Assembly: GCA_019055375.1 (NCBI GenBank)
Contig: JAHQIW010005549.1
Coordinates: forward strand, 149,111-213,110
Source of the DNA: Parelaphostrongylus tenuis
Lineage: Eukaryota; Nematoda; Chromadorea; Rhabditida; Metastrongylidae
Direction of reading: 5' to 3'
DNA length: 64,000 bases
Each line of letters opens with the position of its first letter. Position 1 is the first letter of the stretch. Position numbers and translations under genes: made by a program. The notes beneath the pieces are model-generated. The model did not search any database. It saw only the letters and a program-made list of their open reading frames with translations, and was not told where the DNA came from. Below, in pieces: positions 51,237 through 64,000 of this stretch.

Positions 51237-54200
51237 TCATCTGAAAGAAATTGATTTTTGCATGCGCATTTTTCAGTAGTATTCTATTACGAGAGTTAGA
51301 GGAACATGGTTTAAGCACACTGGCTCATTTTGACATCTGCATGCTATGAGAGGCAAATAATTTTTACCTTTCAATTTACTGCAACCATGTGGACAATATC
51401 GATACGTATGTGTCTCAGACGTTTCTTCACCTATGTACGGGTTCCGATTCACTCGTAATTAGCTTGAAATTTCACCCCCCAAGTCTGCCACTTTCTGGCC
51501 AGGAAAAATTAAAAATCAGAAACCGGGCGGTAGAATGATGACTTAAAACATAATCCACATCACCTTAACTGATCACCGATCACTATCAAATACTGATTTC
51601 GAGGTACAAAGAAATTGAGCTTCAATGACACGCTCTAATGAAGCGAAGCTGTTCTTGGTTGAGCGTGAGAACCTTGAAAGGCTAGGAACAACTCTGCATA
51701 ATTTGCAATCTGGAATTGTCTTCAGTTATTCACTTCTTGAATTCTCCTTCAAAAGTGTTCTCGCCAGTTCTTGAATGATACAGCGTTACCGAGGATCCCC
51801 CAGCTACTACTGTAAATTGATAGCGAATTTTGAATAAGGAAGAATAGAAATTGTAGCAGGAATTGATGAGATCAGCTTTTTCATCTCTTTATATCGATGT
51901 AATACGATGCTGCACGTTACCAAATTGATACAGATCTCAAAAGTTATCTTATGTCGTGACGGATAGTTATCACAGCGCCCGTCAAGATATCGTGTTTTCA
52001 GTGTAATTGAAACACATTGTTGACCTTTAAACTTCGCTGGTAGGCGATTAGTTATCATAGTGCCGTCACAATGTGTGTTTTGAGTGTAAATGAGGCACAT
52101 CGTTAACCTTTGAACTTGATTGATAGACTTTTTTTTTACTTTGGAATTCCTATCATATCAAACAATGATATTTCTGGAGATATTCGTCGATTAAACTCAA
52201 ATTTGACGTTCTTCAAGCATTACGAAAGGTGTTGAAGGTATGTAGAAATAATGCATAAGCTGAGATGGTCTTGTAAAAAAGAGGAAAGATTTCTGACTTT
52301 AATAAGATTACCTGCCATAAGATGGCAACAGAAATTTATAAAGGACACCAATTTCAGAAATTTTGCTAGAATGTAGAAGATTTCTAGATGTCAGTGACAG
52401 CTAAAAATTACTTAAAGCATAGTTGTAACCTAAATTGCTGAAAATTTGAAAACAAGAATACCATTGATAGAACTCTTTGATTATCCCCACCCTGTATCAT
52501 ACCCTTGACAAAAACTCATTCAATCTTTTTTCAGAATTCTAGTAGCCCTTCGTTAGCTCAGATTACGAGAATTTTAAAGGCGCACACGGTTTTTTGAGGA
52601 ACTTTTTAGTGCGCCGTAGAAGTGAGATCTGGACAAAGTTTTTCAGCTAAAGTTTCGTTTGGGGAATGATATTCATTGTCTTTTTTTTATTACTCCCATC
52701 ACTTAATCTTCCGATAGTATACCTGTCATCTTTTTAAGTGAAACTGTTGACTTTTAACTGGCTATTTTAATCAAGACAGTGATCATGCTGCTGATGCTGC
52801 TGGGACTACTGCTGCTACGACTAACGTGGGATTGAAGGCGGTGGTGGTGGTTGTGATGATGGCGCTGTTGGCTGCAATATGTGAGCCTGATGTGCTCGTG
52901 GACATCTTTTCTTCTCGTCGGATAGACATGGGACGTGTGGTTCAGGTGGATGAAAACAAAAGATGTCGAGAAGGAAGACATCGCTCTTGAACAACTGTTC
53001 CGTCCAGCATCAAAGTCGGCTCGCTGTCTTCAGATTTTCTTATCGACTAATTTCGTTATCTGATCTAACTCGCATTGTCATTTACATGTTACTTGGGGAT
53101 TGTCAACTCGGTTCAATCATTACAATTTTTCCATTTGAATATCCGTTTCTTATTAAGAATAACGTTGTCTATTTTACAATTTTCTATCATATTTCAATAA
53201 ATTCATTGAAATGTTAAAGATTTTCTACCCCTCTAGGACACTTTCTCAATGAATCTTTATTGCCGTATTTTATACTGAGCTTACACTTGTCAATTTGCAC
53301 TCGTGCAATTACTAGTTTTCATTTTTTTTCCTCCCACCAGATGCATGTTGCCATCGCTATTTTTTATTTCAGAATAGAGTTTTTGATCATTGAACATGAT
53401 TAAGACAAAAGCTTTCAAGAGCGCAAAAGACGTTCACTTGAGTAAAGTTTTAATTCTATTCTTTCATCTTTTTTTTTCTGAAAAAGTTCTTAGGCGAGTT
53501 CTGTTGGAAAGCCAAATAAGTTTTCAAAAAGCCGATCTGTAAAACACTCAAGTGACAAAAGCTACAGTCCTTCTTTGTTAACATGACAAACAATTCTATT
53601 TTAACTTAATTTTCACTGGACTTTCATTTCCAAAATGGTGGATTCAGTAAGTCTGAAAATTTTTCAGATTTGTACTGTTTTTGACCCCACTTTTATTTCC
53701 TTCGCCTCTCTTCATTACACTAATGTGTAATGCTAAAGCGTTGTTTTCTTAAACTCTGCGATCAAGATTTCCTCATTCAGATGTATTTTGCTCTCGTAGA
53801 GTTTCTTCAATTTCGTATGTTTTCGTGACCTACTATTGTGCTTCCTGTTAATCATAGGTTTATTACCATTTGTACTTTTTTCCTTTTTGATCTGTATAGT
53901 CCTATGTAAAAGTATCTTCTACCCGATTAATGCATAACGTACCGTTTGGCATATTTCCCTTAGATAATGTAGTTATGTCTTTTTGGAATCGGTTTTAAAC
54001 CTTAGCCTTCTTATTTCTCCCTACTTTGTAAATTGAACAACGGCATGATGACTTCGAGAAGGTAGTTCGCTAAATCTTTACCACTTCTAATCACCAAATC
54101 ATCACTGATATCAATGCGACGCTACAGTTGATCGGTACGTTAGATGTCGATAAGATTTAGTGCATGATAAATTACCAAGTAATAACTGTGTTGAGCCAGT

Positions 54201-56924
54201 CGTAACCCAGTGGAGAGGTTATTCTTCATAAGTGATTCCAATTGACAAGCTTTTCCTTTTCGCGGAGGCAGTGTTTGCCGACATAAGAGCATCACCTGCG
54301 GTGTTAACGCGACCCACATTCACAAAGATGTCCGTATATATACGTACAGATAGGTTTTGCTCCGTATGGATTGATACATTTTATTATTTTGGAGTCCTAC
54401 GATTGTTCGCCTAGAACTGTACTGCAGACGCTGGGAATGTTAGGCATTTCACGTATAGTCCAAGCGAAATATGAATTCAAATTGTTTTGGAGAACACCTT
54501 TTGCCATAAACGTCAAGAGTAATCCTCCCCTTATTAGAAAAGTGAGAAAAATAAGTAGAAAAGAGTTTGATTCTTCTTTGGTATCCGTCTATCGAGTCAA
54601 TTTCATCTGGTTTCTCTAAATCGTGAACAGAGGCTCCTGCTCAAGTAGCCCAGCGACTAAATAGACTACAGATGAATTTTTATCATCGTTTGTATTGATA
54701 TTATATTAATATTATTACTATTATCACTATTGTTATTCATTATTATTGTTATCAATACTATTAATACTATAGATGTTATTACTGGTAGCATGATCAGCAC
54801 TACCAATATCAACGTTGACATTATTTCTAATAACCCGGCCTATCTACTATTGCAAGAGCATATAATTTCCGAGTACTATTAGTTACATTCGGAAGAAAGT
54901 AATTGTAACTTTAAATACTACTTATTGCCTACTTCTGTCTATTTTACAGCATTTCCAACTTCAAAAAGCAATTTGTTTTTCAGTTTTCAGATCATTAAGA
55001 GCTTGCATTCGTTGAAAATACATGGATAATCTTTTCATACACTAATGAATTCTTCTAATCGAACTTAGTTTTTACTGACTCAAACCATGTCATTTCCACT
55101 TCCAACACTACTAAGCCGCTGGCGACGGTGGTGGTGATGGGTGTGGTGGCCAAAGCAGCTGTACCGACTGAGATTCGAATGATTTATTCGGTCCGAATCT
55201 AATCCTATATATTATTGAATCTTTCTCTCAACTGTTTTATGTCTTTTAAAGATAAACTGAAGAAAATACGAGGGGTTCTATCTCCTGATAGAGGTAGTTT
55301 GAGCCAATACGAAAAAAATCACTCCAAAACTATATGAAGCTAGTGTGATCTACTTGCTTTTTCAAGTTTTATAGTGGAAGATTGTGTTCTATAATGGAGA
55401 ATGTAATATCACTTATGCTCCTAGTGATGATCATTAGGGATATCGTCGTATCGATTTGGACACTGTTGTGATTTACTTTATTGGGATCTCGTTGCTCAGC
55501 ACTATAGTGGCTCTAATGGTTGGTTGCAGAAAAGTCAAAGACAAGCAAGGAATTTTCTGAAAAGCATTTTTTGGGAAAGACACGGTCTTGATTCCAATAG
55601 TTCTCTAAAGAAGAAGAAGAAAGAAGTTCGCGAAAATATAGTTCACCAAACTTCCAAGACTTCGCAACTGGATGACATGATGTATGCTCTCCAATCCCTC
55701 GAGGAAACGTCCCACCCTGCTGAAACATGGCTTTTTTTGCTACACTATGCCTTTTGGTAAAAGAGAAAACTGTCTCGGGATTTATTTACTAGTTGCTGTT
55801 TTGCTTCATTTCTCTTACTAGTCAGCCTAAACTAGAGAGGAATAGATAGACTGTCGATACGCACAGATAATGTGCGTTCGTGTACTCGGTATCGTTGCTG
55901 TAAATCGAGCGCTGTCTTCCGGGAATTTACATCCTTTGATAACACACACTATGAATCACCTCGTAATCCGTTTGGTTGTACTATTTGCGCATGGGTCCTA
56001 AACAACAATGATTCGCTCAAGCCTTTCAAATTGTAAACACAGTTTGGCCGGATTTATTTTTCTTTCATGTACTTTTTCTTTCTCTGTTGTATTTCATATA
56101 CATTTCCACAGATTATGCGGGAGCCAATTTTTCATTAATACACTTGATATCTCACAATGTTACCTATAATACAAATTTTCTCAAGCATTGTGTGTGTGTG
56201 CTGGAATGCCACTTTAAGCTTGTGTTATTCTCATAGATGCCGTTTGATTATTGCTAGGGTTGGTCCAACCCGTCAATCCTGTATAGCCGTATCAGATCGT
56301 TCTCAATTTCAAACACTAGGACATTCTCCAGCCTTTGTGGACCGATAGAGGCTTTTTTCTGGAATTTTTCTGCATTGATTTGCACTTGAGTCTTTGACTG
56401 ACATCGTATGAGGGTCGGACGGGGAGCAACGCATGCATTTTGCTACCAATCTAGCAGTTCATATCTTGCGCCCTCGTCTAATTCGTACAAAGAAATAGTG
56501 ATCTTTTTCAAATTATGCTTTTGACGATAACTGTAGCAAGTCTGAAACATGAGTTCAAAAGTTCCATTTTCATTATTGTTCCACATGAAGACACATGTTA
56601 CCATTTTGTTATTAAACATTTTTATTGTATACCTTTTACCCTACAGTTGATTTTATTCAATATAACGCTCAACGCTTTTTTCCTAGACTACAGTGGTCGA
56701 CGTTCCAAGATTGATTCATTCAATTTCTTTTTCAGTCAATGAGCTTTTAGCTTATACAATGGAAAGAGTTTTTACATTCATTTTGGAACGCTTACAAAAA
56801 CTATCGTTTTCATTGCCAATACAAAAAAGAGTATTCTTGCGATCTACGAAAAGTTTTTGCAATACATATACCACTTATCAGGTGCAATTTTACTAGTGAT
56901 TATTTAAAAAAGAAATGAGGCTCT
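51237..56924. other. Mostly unassigned sequence
   Basis: One exon-like stretch follows an acceptor (ggttggttgcag) at 55530-55730, reading SQRQARNFLKSIFWERHGLD and MMYALQSLEETSHPAE, but it has no matching partner. ATT-rich tract at 54690-54775. Nothing else is supported. Confidence 0.3.
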
Positions 56925-57010
56925 TGGCGTTGAGCGATCCTCCCTGAGGGATGCACCATGCACTCATTTTCAATCTTTAACTTTTAGACCTGTCTGGTAC
57001 CAATTAGCTG
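56925..57010. repeat. Dispersed repeat, relative of 24745-24840
   Basis: It is similar in reverse to 24745-24840 over about 85 bases. Confidence 0.45.
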
Positions 57011-58500
57011 ATTTTGAAGGGATGGATGACTTGGTGAGCTCTGATGCGCGCAACGCTCGAACTCAGCTCGACTCATTGACTCTGGTTGTTGCGCACAACA
57101 CAGCAAGTCCTTACCGCCTTGCTGTGGCACATGCGTATCTTCAGTAATTTCTTAGCGTGCTCTCGGCTGTGTTGCCTTTCCGTGTCTCTTCAACAATTTC
57201 ACACCTACTTCGCGATGATTGACTAGCTTGCAACTCTACTTCTGCATTAGAACAGTCTCCCTTCACCGCTATTCTGGGGGAATCGTTCCACAGACTGTGT
57301 CTGTTCACTGTTCTCGCCTCGCATCTTTTGACTTCTGACGCGACCAGACAACAAGAACTAACTGTCTCGCCGTCCCCATCCTCTCTGAGAGATCGCCACA
57401 CCGTAACACACCCATCATACCTAGAGAGGAGCAGCGTTTAAATGTGAGGGTTGTGACCCATGAGTGCAACCCCGTGTTCCCGCGTGTTGACAGTCCTGCC
57501 TTTGAATACACTGCAACTACGCCGCGGCATTAACCTTCTAGTTTCGATATTGCCGCACTACCCGTATTACTCTCTCCAGTCGGTGGTTTTAGACCTCCAG
57601 GATCTCCAGCACACCTTCGCCTACAGACAGCTTCTATACCGATCCTACAGATGCATCCCGCACACCTCTCACGATCCCCGGCATTGCGCAGCGTCGGACG
57701 CAAACCGCGACCGCGGGCCGCTATGTGTGATTCTGTTTCTCTCGAGACTTTTGTACGCGACGCGATCTAGACAATGTTCATCACTTGCCCACTTTCGACT
57801 AATCTACTGAGTCCGGAATAAACCTCGAGTATCTCCCGTACTTGTTAGCCGTCACGTATCATATACTGTCGACGCCCACCCTAATCTGTTGTCACAACCT
57901 CGCGCTCCTGAAATCCTCCTCTTTCTCTGAGGCTTTTCCGTCTCCCCCTTGACATCCCCATCAGCCAACTCGTGGCGCACACTCTCATTGAATACAGCCC
58001 ACACTCGTTGCGTATCCCACTTTGCAATGCTTGTCGACCGCGCCGCTGCCTTCCGGTATCTCTATGTATGTCGAGACTTTGTCTTCAGCGCCTCCTGTAT
58101 GTCATGCTACGATCCACTATCGCCGTCCGCTATTATAGCCTCGCGAATGGATCTCTAGGCGCGTTCTCTCGCTGACCCGAGTCGTTCGCCCCTAAAACTG
58201 ATTATTATTATTCATAAGCAAGATGCGCGACGCGCACTACCACGCTTCTCTCGATTCCGTGCTGTGCGCAAGGATGCCAAAGCAGGACTTCGGACAGACG
58301 CGAATTTCGCTACTTATTTGGAGTTTTTTCTGCGTTCATAAAATATCCAAGTTCCGTACTAGACAGTAGCTTTCTCTATCGTTATCCGTTATCCGGCTTA
58401 TTCTTTAGCTCCGTTCAATGTCACCGAATAAACCCGCTAGCAATCCTAAGCCCTACAGCAGTCCAAGCCCAGGAGTGTAAAACGAATCTTGTTTCCCTCT
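57010..58500. other. C-rich unclassified block
   Basis: About 1.5 kb with a clear C excess on the plus strand and more CG dinucleotides than nearby sequence. Short overlapping frames (57460-57810, 57949-58175) read like no family I know. It starts after the dispersed repeat at 56925-57010, so it may be the body of an unknown repeat. Confidence 0.3.
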
Positions 58501-59037
58501 TCCAACGCTCTGTAAAGATCTTTTCAAAAACTAAACTTATCATCAGAACCAGCTAAACTATATATTGAATAACTACCTGAAGCCTGCTAGAGTTCATCCA
58601 CAGACTCTTAGCCGTGTCGGTGCTGTTTGTTGCGAACAATATAGAATCCCATCCACACAACCATTCAACGCCTCAGCCGATAAAAACTGCACATTGAGTG
58701 TGAAATTCAATTTATCTTTGTTGCTAAACGCAGGCTTCTTCCAAAAACAAGTGCAGCGGTAAAATTATCTAGACCTGACTTGTCGAATGATACTAGATGT
58801 TTGGAGGAAAATCTCTGTCCAATGAAAAACGCGCCTTGTGTGAAAGCACAATTTTCCTTGCTACACCGCTTCAGAGGACTCCAGAGATAAAGTAGGAATA
58901 TTGTTTGTTGAGGTTTTGTGCCATCTACTACTTTTTACCAGCCTTCCTTCATTCCAGAATTAGTCTCCGGGAGATGCCGATCGCCAAATTTTTCTCCCCC
59001 CAAGAGTTAAAAGCTACGATAAGTAACACCTCGTTCA

Positions 59038-59225
59038 GCCCCCCCCCTCCCCCCCCCTTTTTTTCCTTTCTCCCTCCCTTCCTTTTCTTCCATCCCTCCC
59101 TCAGTCCTTTTCCCCCCCTCTCTCCCCCTCCCCTTCCCTTCCTCTCTCCCCCCTCTCTCCCTTTTTCCTTCCCCTTTTTTTCTTTTCTTCTCCCCCCTCC
59201 TTTTCCTCTCCTTCTCCTAGATCCC
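59038..59225. repeat. Pure pyrimidine (C/T) tract
   Basis: About 190 bases of nearly only C and T, with long C runs. The Pro/Phe-rich frame ending at 59249 is an artefact. Confidence 0.9.
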
Positions 59226-59274
59226 CCTGTCCTCTTTTTATGTAGTTAGTAATTTGGGATTAGGTTTAGTTGCC

Positions 59275-59615
59275 AAAAAAACAAAAAAATAAATAAAAGT
59301 AATAAAAAAACAAAAGAAAAAAAACAAGAAAGTAAAAAAAAAATAAAAAAGAAAAAAAAAATAAAAAATAAAAAAATAAGAATAAAATATAAGAACAATA
59401 AAAAAAAAAAAAAAAAAAAAAAAGTAAAAAAGAATAAAAAAAACAAAAAAATTAAAAAAAAAGAACAAAAAAAAAAAAATAAGAAAAAATAAAAAAAAAA
59501 AAAAAAATAAAAAAATATAAAAAAATGAACAAAAAAAAAGATATAAAAATAAAAAAAAAAAAAATAAAAAAGAATATAAAACAATAAATAAAAAATAAAA
59601 AAAAAAAAAAATATA

Positions 59616-59655
<40 letters not shown>

Positions 59656-59855
59656 AATTAAGAAAAAAAAAAAAAAAGGTAAAGATAAAAAAAATAAAAA
59701 AAAAATAGAAAAATAAAAAAAAAAAAAAAAAAAAGTTAAAAAAAACAAAAAAGAATTTAAAAAAAAGAGAGAAAAAGAAAAAAAATAAAAAAACAAGAGA
59801 AAGAAAAAAATAAAAAAACAAAAAATAAAAAAAATAAAAAGAATAAAAATAAAAG

Positions 59856-59891
<36 letters not shown>

Positions 59892-60165
59892 ATAAAGACA
59901 AAAAAAAAAAATAAAAAAATAAACACGAAACAAAAAAAATTAAAATAACAACAAACACCTAAAATATAAGAAAAAACAAAAATTACTGTATAAATTGAAT
60001 ATTAAAAAATAAAAACATATGACCGAGATAATAAAAAAAATAAAATAAATAAAGAATAAAAATAGTTAACAGCAATATAAAAATAAATAAACAATGATAT
60101 AAAGAATAATGAATAAAAAAAAAATATTAAAAATAATATTGAAATAAAAAATAAAATAACACAAT
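59275..60165. repeat. Near-pure poly-A tract with scattered T, G and C
   Basis: Almost 0.9 kb with A in the great majority of positions. The long Phe-rich antisense frames here (up to 226 codons) reflect composition only. It directly follows the C/T block and precedes erratic sequence, so a low-quality read end or misassembly is likely. Confidence 0.9.
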
Positions 60166-63100
60166 TATTTTTTTCCTTAAGACAGTATTGGTTTGTTTGT
60201 GTTTCATTTCTATCTTTTTGTTTTTGCGATCGACAATGACTTACATTTTCTTTCAGGTGGGTTGGGTCTTGTTTTCAGCCTTCGATTCAGAACCACGATT
60301 GATCCACACCGAATTTGTTACTGTATGGTGGTAATGGTTCTTTCGTAGCTCCGGTTCTCACTTTGTCTCGTGATGTAAGATTATATCATAAATACGTATT
60401 TTATTAATATTATAAATCGGGAATGTTTCTTTTATATATGAAATGACTAATTTATTTGTGGATTTTGTGCCGGAATTATATAAGTTATTTAATAATAATT
60501 AGTATATAATTATAAAATAAAATTTATGATATTTATTATTATTATTAGAGAAATATTAATTCCGTTAATATAAAATTTAATTTCACAAATTAAAATTTAT
60601 ATATATGTACAACATAGAATCGATATAAATTCTATATACTAATCTATTTATTTGAATGGTGTAATATATTTTCGCGCGAAATAATTATCAATGACCTGAT
60701 ATAATTTATTATTGTTATTTAGTGACATCTTGGAGCATCATTTTAGTGCTCATTTTTTTATCTTTCTATTTTTCATTATAGTTCGGTTTGTTATGTCTCA
60801 TTATGATTCATATGGATCAATATACTATCACGATCATTAGGCGATTAGTTAATTCTATTAATTTCGATTATCTTGTAAATATTTTAATCATTTTCGAATT
60901 GACATATAAAAATACAATATATATTCATACCGGGTATTATAATGTTTTGTTCTTATTTTTTTTTTAGTGTTATATATTTTTTGTAAATAAGCAATGTGAT
61001 TTTTTAAAAACATATCTAGCAATAGTATGAATATGAAAATATAAAAAATACCTAAAATAAAAAATAAAAAATAAAAATAAGTATGTTTATTTTATTCAAA
61101 AGTAGTTTTAAATTATATAATTGTTTTATATTTCACAAATATAATGTTTGTTATATTTTTTTAGGTGCAAGATTTTTGACAGTATTTAGTTAATATAAAA
61201 TTAATTTTGGTATTTTATTACGAATCGAAACATGATTTTTGCATTCTAATCTCTGCACATTGATTCTATTATTTGTTTGTGATTTTTTGTATATGGAATT
61301 GTTCAGCGAGACCGAAATTCTTTAATACACGCAGACTTCAGTTAAGCAATTCGTCAGTATCGAGATCGGAAATGATTATCAGATAAAAAGATTTTTAGTT
61401 TAAAACATTATAATATTTTATAAAATTAAAAACTGATCAAAGAAAAGATTTAATTTTTAATTAAAAGGGAAGTGATTGTCCAGGCGGGCGGGGATTTTTT
61501 TTGTTTGGATTTGTTTATGGTTGTTTTGTGTATTGGGTTTGTTTTTGTTTTTTGTTGTTGGATCCCCGGCAAACGATTTTCTCTAAAATCCGTTTGATTC
61601 AATAATATGATCATAGCATTTTGATCTACTTGTTTTTAGTTTATAGAATGCACTTAATATATTACACATTGAATGAGGATTGCATTAGAGATCCATACGA
61701 GAAAAAAGGGAAAAAAATACAGCGAAGAACGAACCCTTCTTAAAGTATGACGACGAAATTAATATTTATTTTAATATTTGAATATATTAAAAAAAATGAG
61801 AAATAATATTTTAAATTTTAATAAATTATTATTAAATTATAAAATAAAAAAAATGACTAAAGAAGGAGAGTAGAAAGAAAATGATGGAAATGGATTCATC
61901 ATTTCCCAAGATAGAAAAAAATGCAAAAAAAAAATAAAATGATTTAATTAGTTATAAAAGAAAAAAAATAAGAAAAAGAAAGAATTTTAATTTATAAATA
62001 AATAATATAGATAATTAGTTATAAATATTTCTAATAATAAATTTTGCCAGTGATCAACTGACTGCGGTTTGCTGCGGGAGTTATGTATTGCGAACTCTGG
62101 CGCTCCTTTTTTCAGTCTTTTCGTTTGTCTGTGTTTTTTTTTTTTCATGAATATAACCCTCGTTTTTTCTTTTTTTAAAAAATGTTTTATGTGTCGTTTG
62201 ATCGCTTTGTCTCTCCTTGTTTGTCTACCTATGTTCACATCAAAGATTCAAAACCCGCCTCTTTATCAGGATATCAGATTTTATTGTTCTGATTCAGAGT
62301 GGGTTGATATAACATATTTATATTAAAACATTTTTAACAACCATTTTATATTTTTGTAACGTATAATCATGTAAAAAACATAACTGAGATCCAAGAAAAA
62401 AAAAAATTTACCTACAAAGGAAGGTCTAATGAGGTCCGTTCCATCTTGGGCCGATGGGAGGTTTTTGTACCCGACAAAGCAGGATGAAAGACGCCTCGGA
62501 CTTCTCCCCGGCCCCCCGCCCGAGCCGCGCGATCTTTATCCATCCTGCGAATAGTTGAATTATTTTTTATGTTTGCTCTTTCTGTTTGGTGTGACACGAA
62601 AAAATAAACTTCCCTGTTCTTCTCTCTCTTGCAGCATGCCATGTTCGGGGATAAAGTTGTTAATTTAGTTTTGTATAGTAGTTGTTTATATTTTAAGTCT
62701 TATGATTTTTTGTTTCGTTGTATGTCAGCGGGGAAAACCAAAAAACATAGTGAAATTCGCAGATTTTCAGGTTTTGGAAAAGCTGTTCGGGTGGGTAAAG
62801 CAATAGTTTTGGGAAGGGGTGTGGGGTGTTAAAAAAAAAAAGGAGAAAAAAAAATATTGCGTGCGTGGAAATAGAAGAGAGAATTTATTATCCTTGCATC
62901 TTGGGGCGGGACCTCCTAAGGGAAAATAAGGGGGTGGTATAGAAAATGATGGTAGGGGTCACATACATCGGCGACGGTAGGAGCTGTGGAAGTCACTTTA
63001 CGCCCGGCCCCTCTCTTAACGCAGGTACCATCAATACGTCATCTGAACTGGTGAGTGAATGTCGGGGAATATTGTTTTACTGCAACTTGCGGAGATGAAA

Positions 63101-63250
63101 AATGCGTCTGTTTTTTTTGGTTTTTGTATATATGATACTTAGGTTGGTAATATGGCATTATTACTGTTTACGGGGTGATGCAGCACAAAGAACCATCAGT
63201 AGGCTCCGCAGATCAGCGTGAGAACAAAAGGAAAAACTCAAAGAAAAAAA
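60166..63250. other. Erratic AT-rich sequence of doubtful quality
   Basis: The stretch has many short homopolymer runs, islands of odd composition (G/C clumps near 61483-61495 and 62500-62535), and no coherent frame, splice-bounded exon or recognisable repeat. It is unlike the rest of the window. I see no supportable gene. Confidence 0.5.
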
Positions 63251-64000
63251 TTTTGTGTCGTTCGATCGTTTGATTACGTTAGAACATGTCCAAAAACTTT
63301 TATCTACTTGGACCAGCAACACGCACTATTCCATGAAAACAACAAACAACAAATACAACACGTTACAATCGGATAAAAAGGGCCATCTCATTTATCCAAC
63401 CCCAATAGCGTATTCTAGTGACTCTCTCATTGGGTTCGCGCATCCGCGCGCACACTCGTCGGTTCTAGTTAACAAGCCTAGGTTATACAACCCTGATCAC
63501 GCGTGTGTAATTTTGCAGATGTTAGCGAACACAATTACCCAACCCAGGAATATATATGTAAAGGTTCATATGGGTGAATAGGAAAAGAAACTGAGTTGAT
63601 TAGATCCCATTGGGTAATAAACCAGAAATTGTAACGTTTGACCCATGTAATGCGTTTGTGTCATAATTTTCCATTCTAGTAATAATTCAGATTGAAGCCG
63701 AAATGTTCATTTAATATACATAGAGGAGAGTAGCAACTTATTTTTTTAGATTGCTATCCTACCAGTAGTATATATAACTGTCTCGTTTTAGAGGAAGCCA
63801 CAAAGCAGAAAAAAGATGCTCTTTACTTTTCTTTTCTTTCTCGCTCTTTTTCTGTTTTCATCATGGATCTCGGAGATGGTCACACTGGTTGGTTGGGCTT
63901 TAGCTTCTCTTTTGTATAGAATAGGCATCAAAGCATATTTGTGCCTTGACATCATGCTTCTTTAGCTTCATTGTGGTATAAGTATGGGTCTTCACATACA
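63251..64000. other. No gene assigned
   Basis: The 108-codon frame at 63255-63581 has no recognisable domain, and its upstream boundary lies in doubtful sequence. Confidence 0.35.

Noticed and set aside
59246..59958. Long Phe-rich minus-strand open frames (up to 226 codons)
   Set aside because: They are translations of the poly-A tract; composition alone keeps them open.
62069..62326. 85-codon frame with a hydrophobic start
   Set aside because: It lies in low-quality sequence and the hydrophobic stretch is poly-T driven.
1..64000. Bacterial operons, CRISPR arrays, prophage or toxin systems
   Set aside because: The introns, splice signals and transposon types show a eukaryotic genome; no direct-repeat/spacer array was seen.

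Overview
This is eukaryotic, intron-rich, AT-rich DNA, most likely from a clade V (strongylid or hookworm-like) nematode. That assignment is an inference. It rests on the main gene, on short exons between long introns, and on the mix of remnants: RTE-type non-LTR elements, mariner and Tc1 elements, a Penelope-like fragment, and many small inverted-repeat elements. No bacterial features, CRISPR array or complete rRNA/tRNA gene was seen.

The window is dominated by one plus-strand gene, rebuilt here exon by exon from about 2.5 kb to at least 36.5 kb. It encodes a modular type I membrane protein: candidate signal peptide, NIDO domain 1, EGF/laminin-type EGF, calcium-binding EGF, a Ser/Thr-rich linker, a run of EGF modules, NIDO domain 2, more EGF modules, a stalk and a transmembrane helix. 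This layout fits C. elegans DEX-1, a two-NIDO EGF transmembrane protein that anchors dendrite tips and acts in epithelial matrix. Intron phases agree across 25 consecutive exons (3750-36488). The segment joining the signal peptide to NIDO 1 and the cytoplasmic tail are not settled; candidate tail exons lie at 47.8 and 51.1 kb.

Four exons of this gene each need removal of one extra base in or beside a short A/T run to stay open. The same one-sided defect recurs in a second, unrecognised coiled-coil gene nested antisense in the 28-31 kb intron. This looks more like homopolymer error in the sequence than gene death.

The introns are packed with mobile DNA. There is a mariner inverted pair (0.8-1.1 kb), a fold-back Tc1 element (6.7-7.6 kb) and tRNA-like fold-backs (8.2 and 16.0 kb). 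Further inverted repeats lie at 12.8-13.3 and 28.6-28.9 kb. A three-copy MITE family lies at 17.9, 27.2 and 34.8 kb, a Tc1 element at 17.7-19.4 kb, and an RTE element at 19.5-22.6 kb with a second copy at 36.8-38.3 kb. From 38 kb on I find mostly mariner pieces, TTAA-flanked MITEs, a GIY-YIG (Penelope-like) fragment and unassigned sequence. From 59.0 to about 63.2 kb the composition is abnormal (a C/T block, then about 0.9 kb of near-pure A, then erratic AT-rich sequence) and is probably an assembly artefact.
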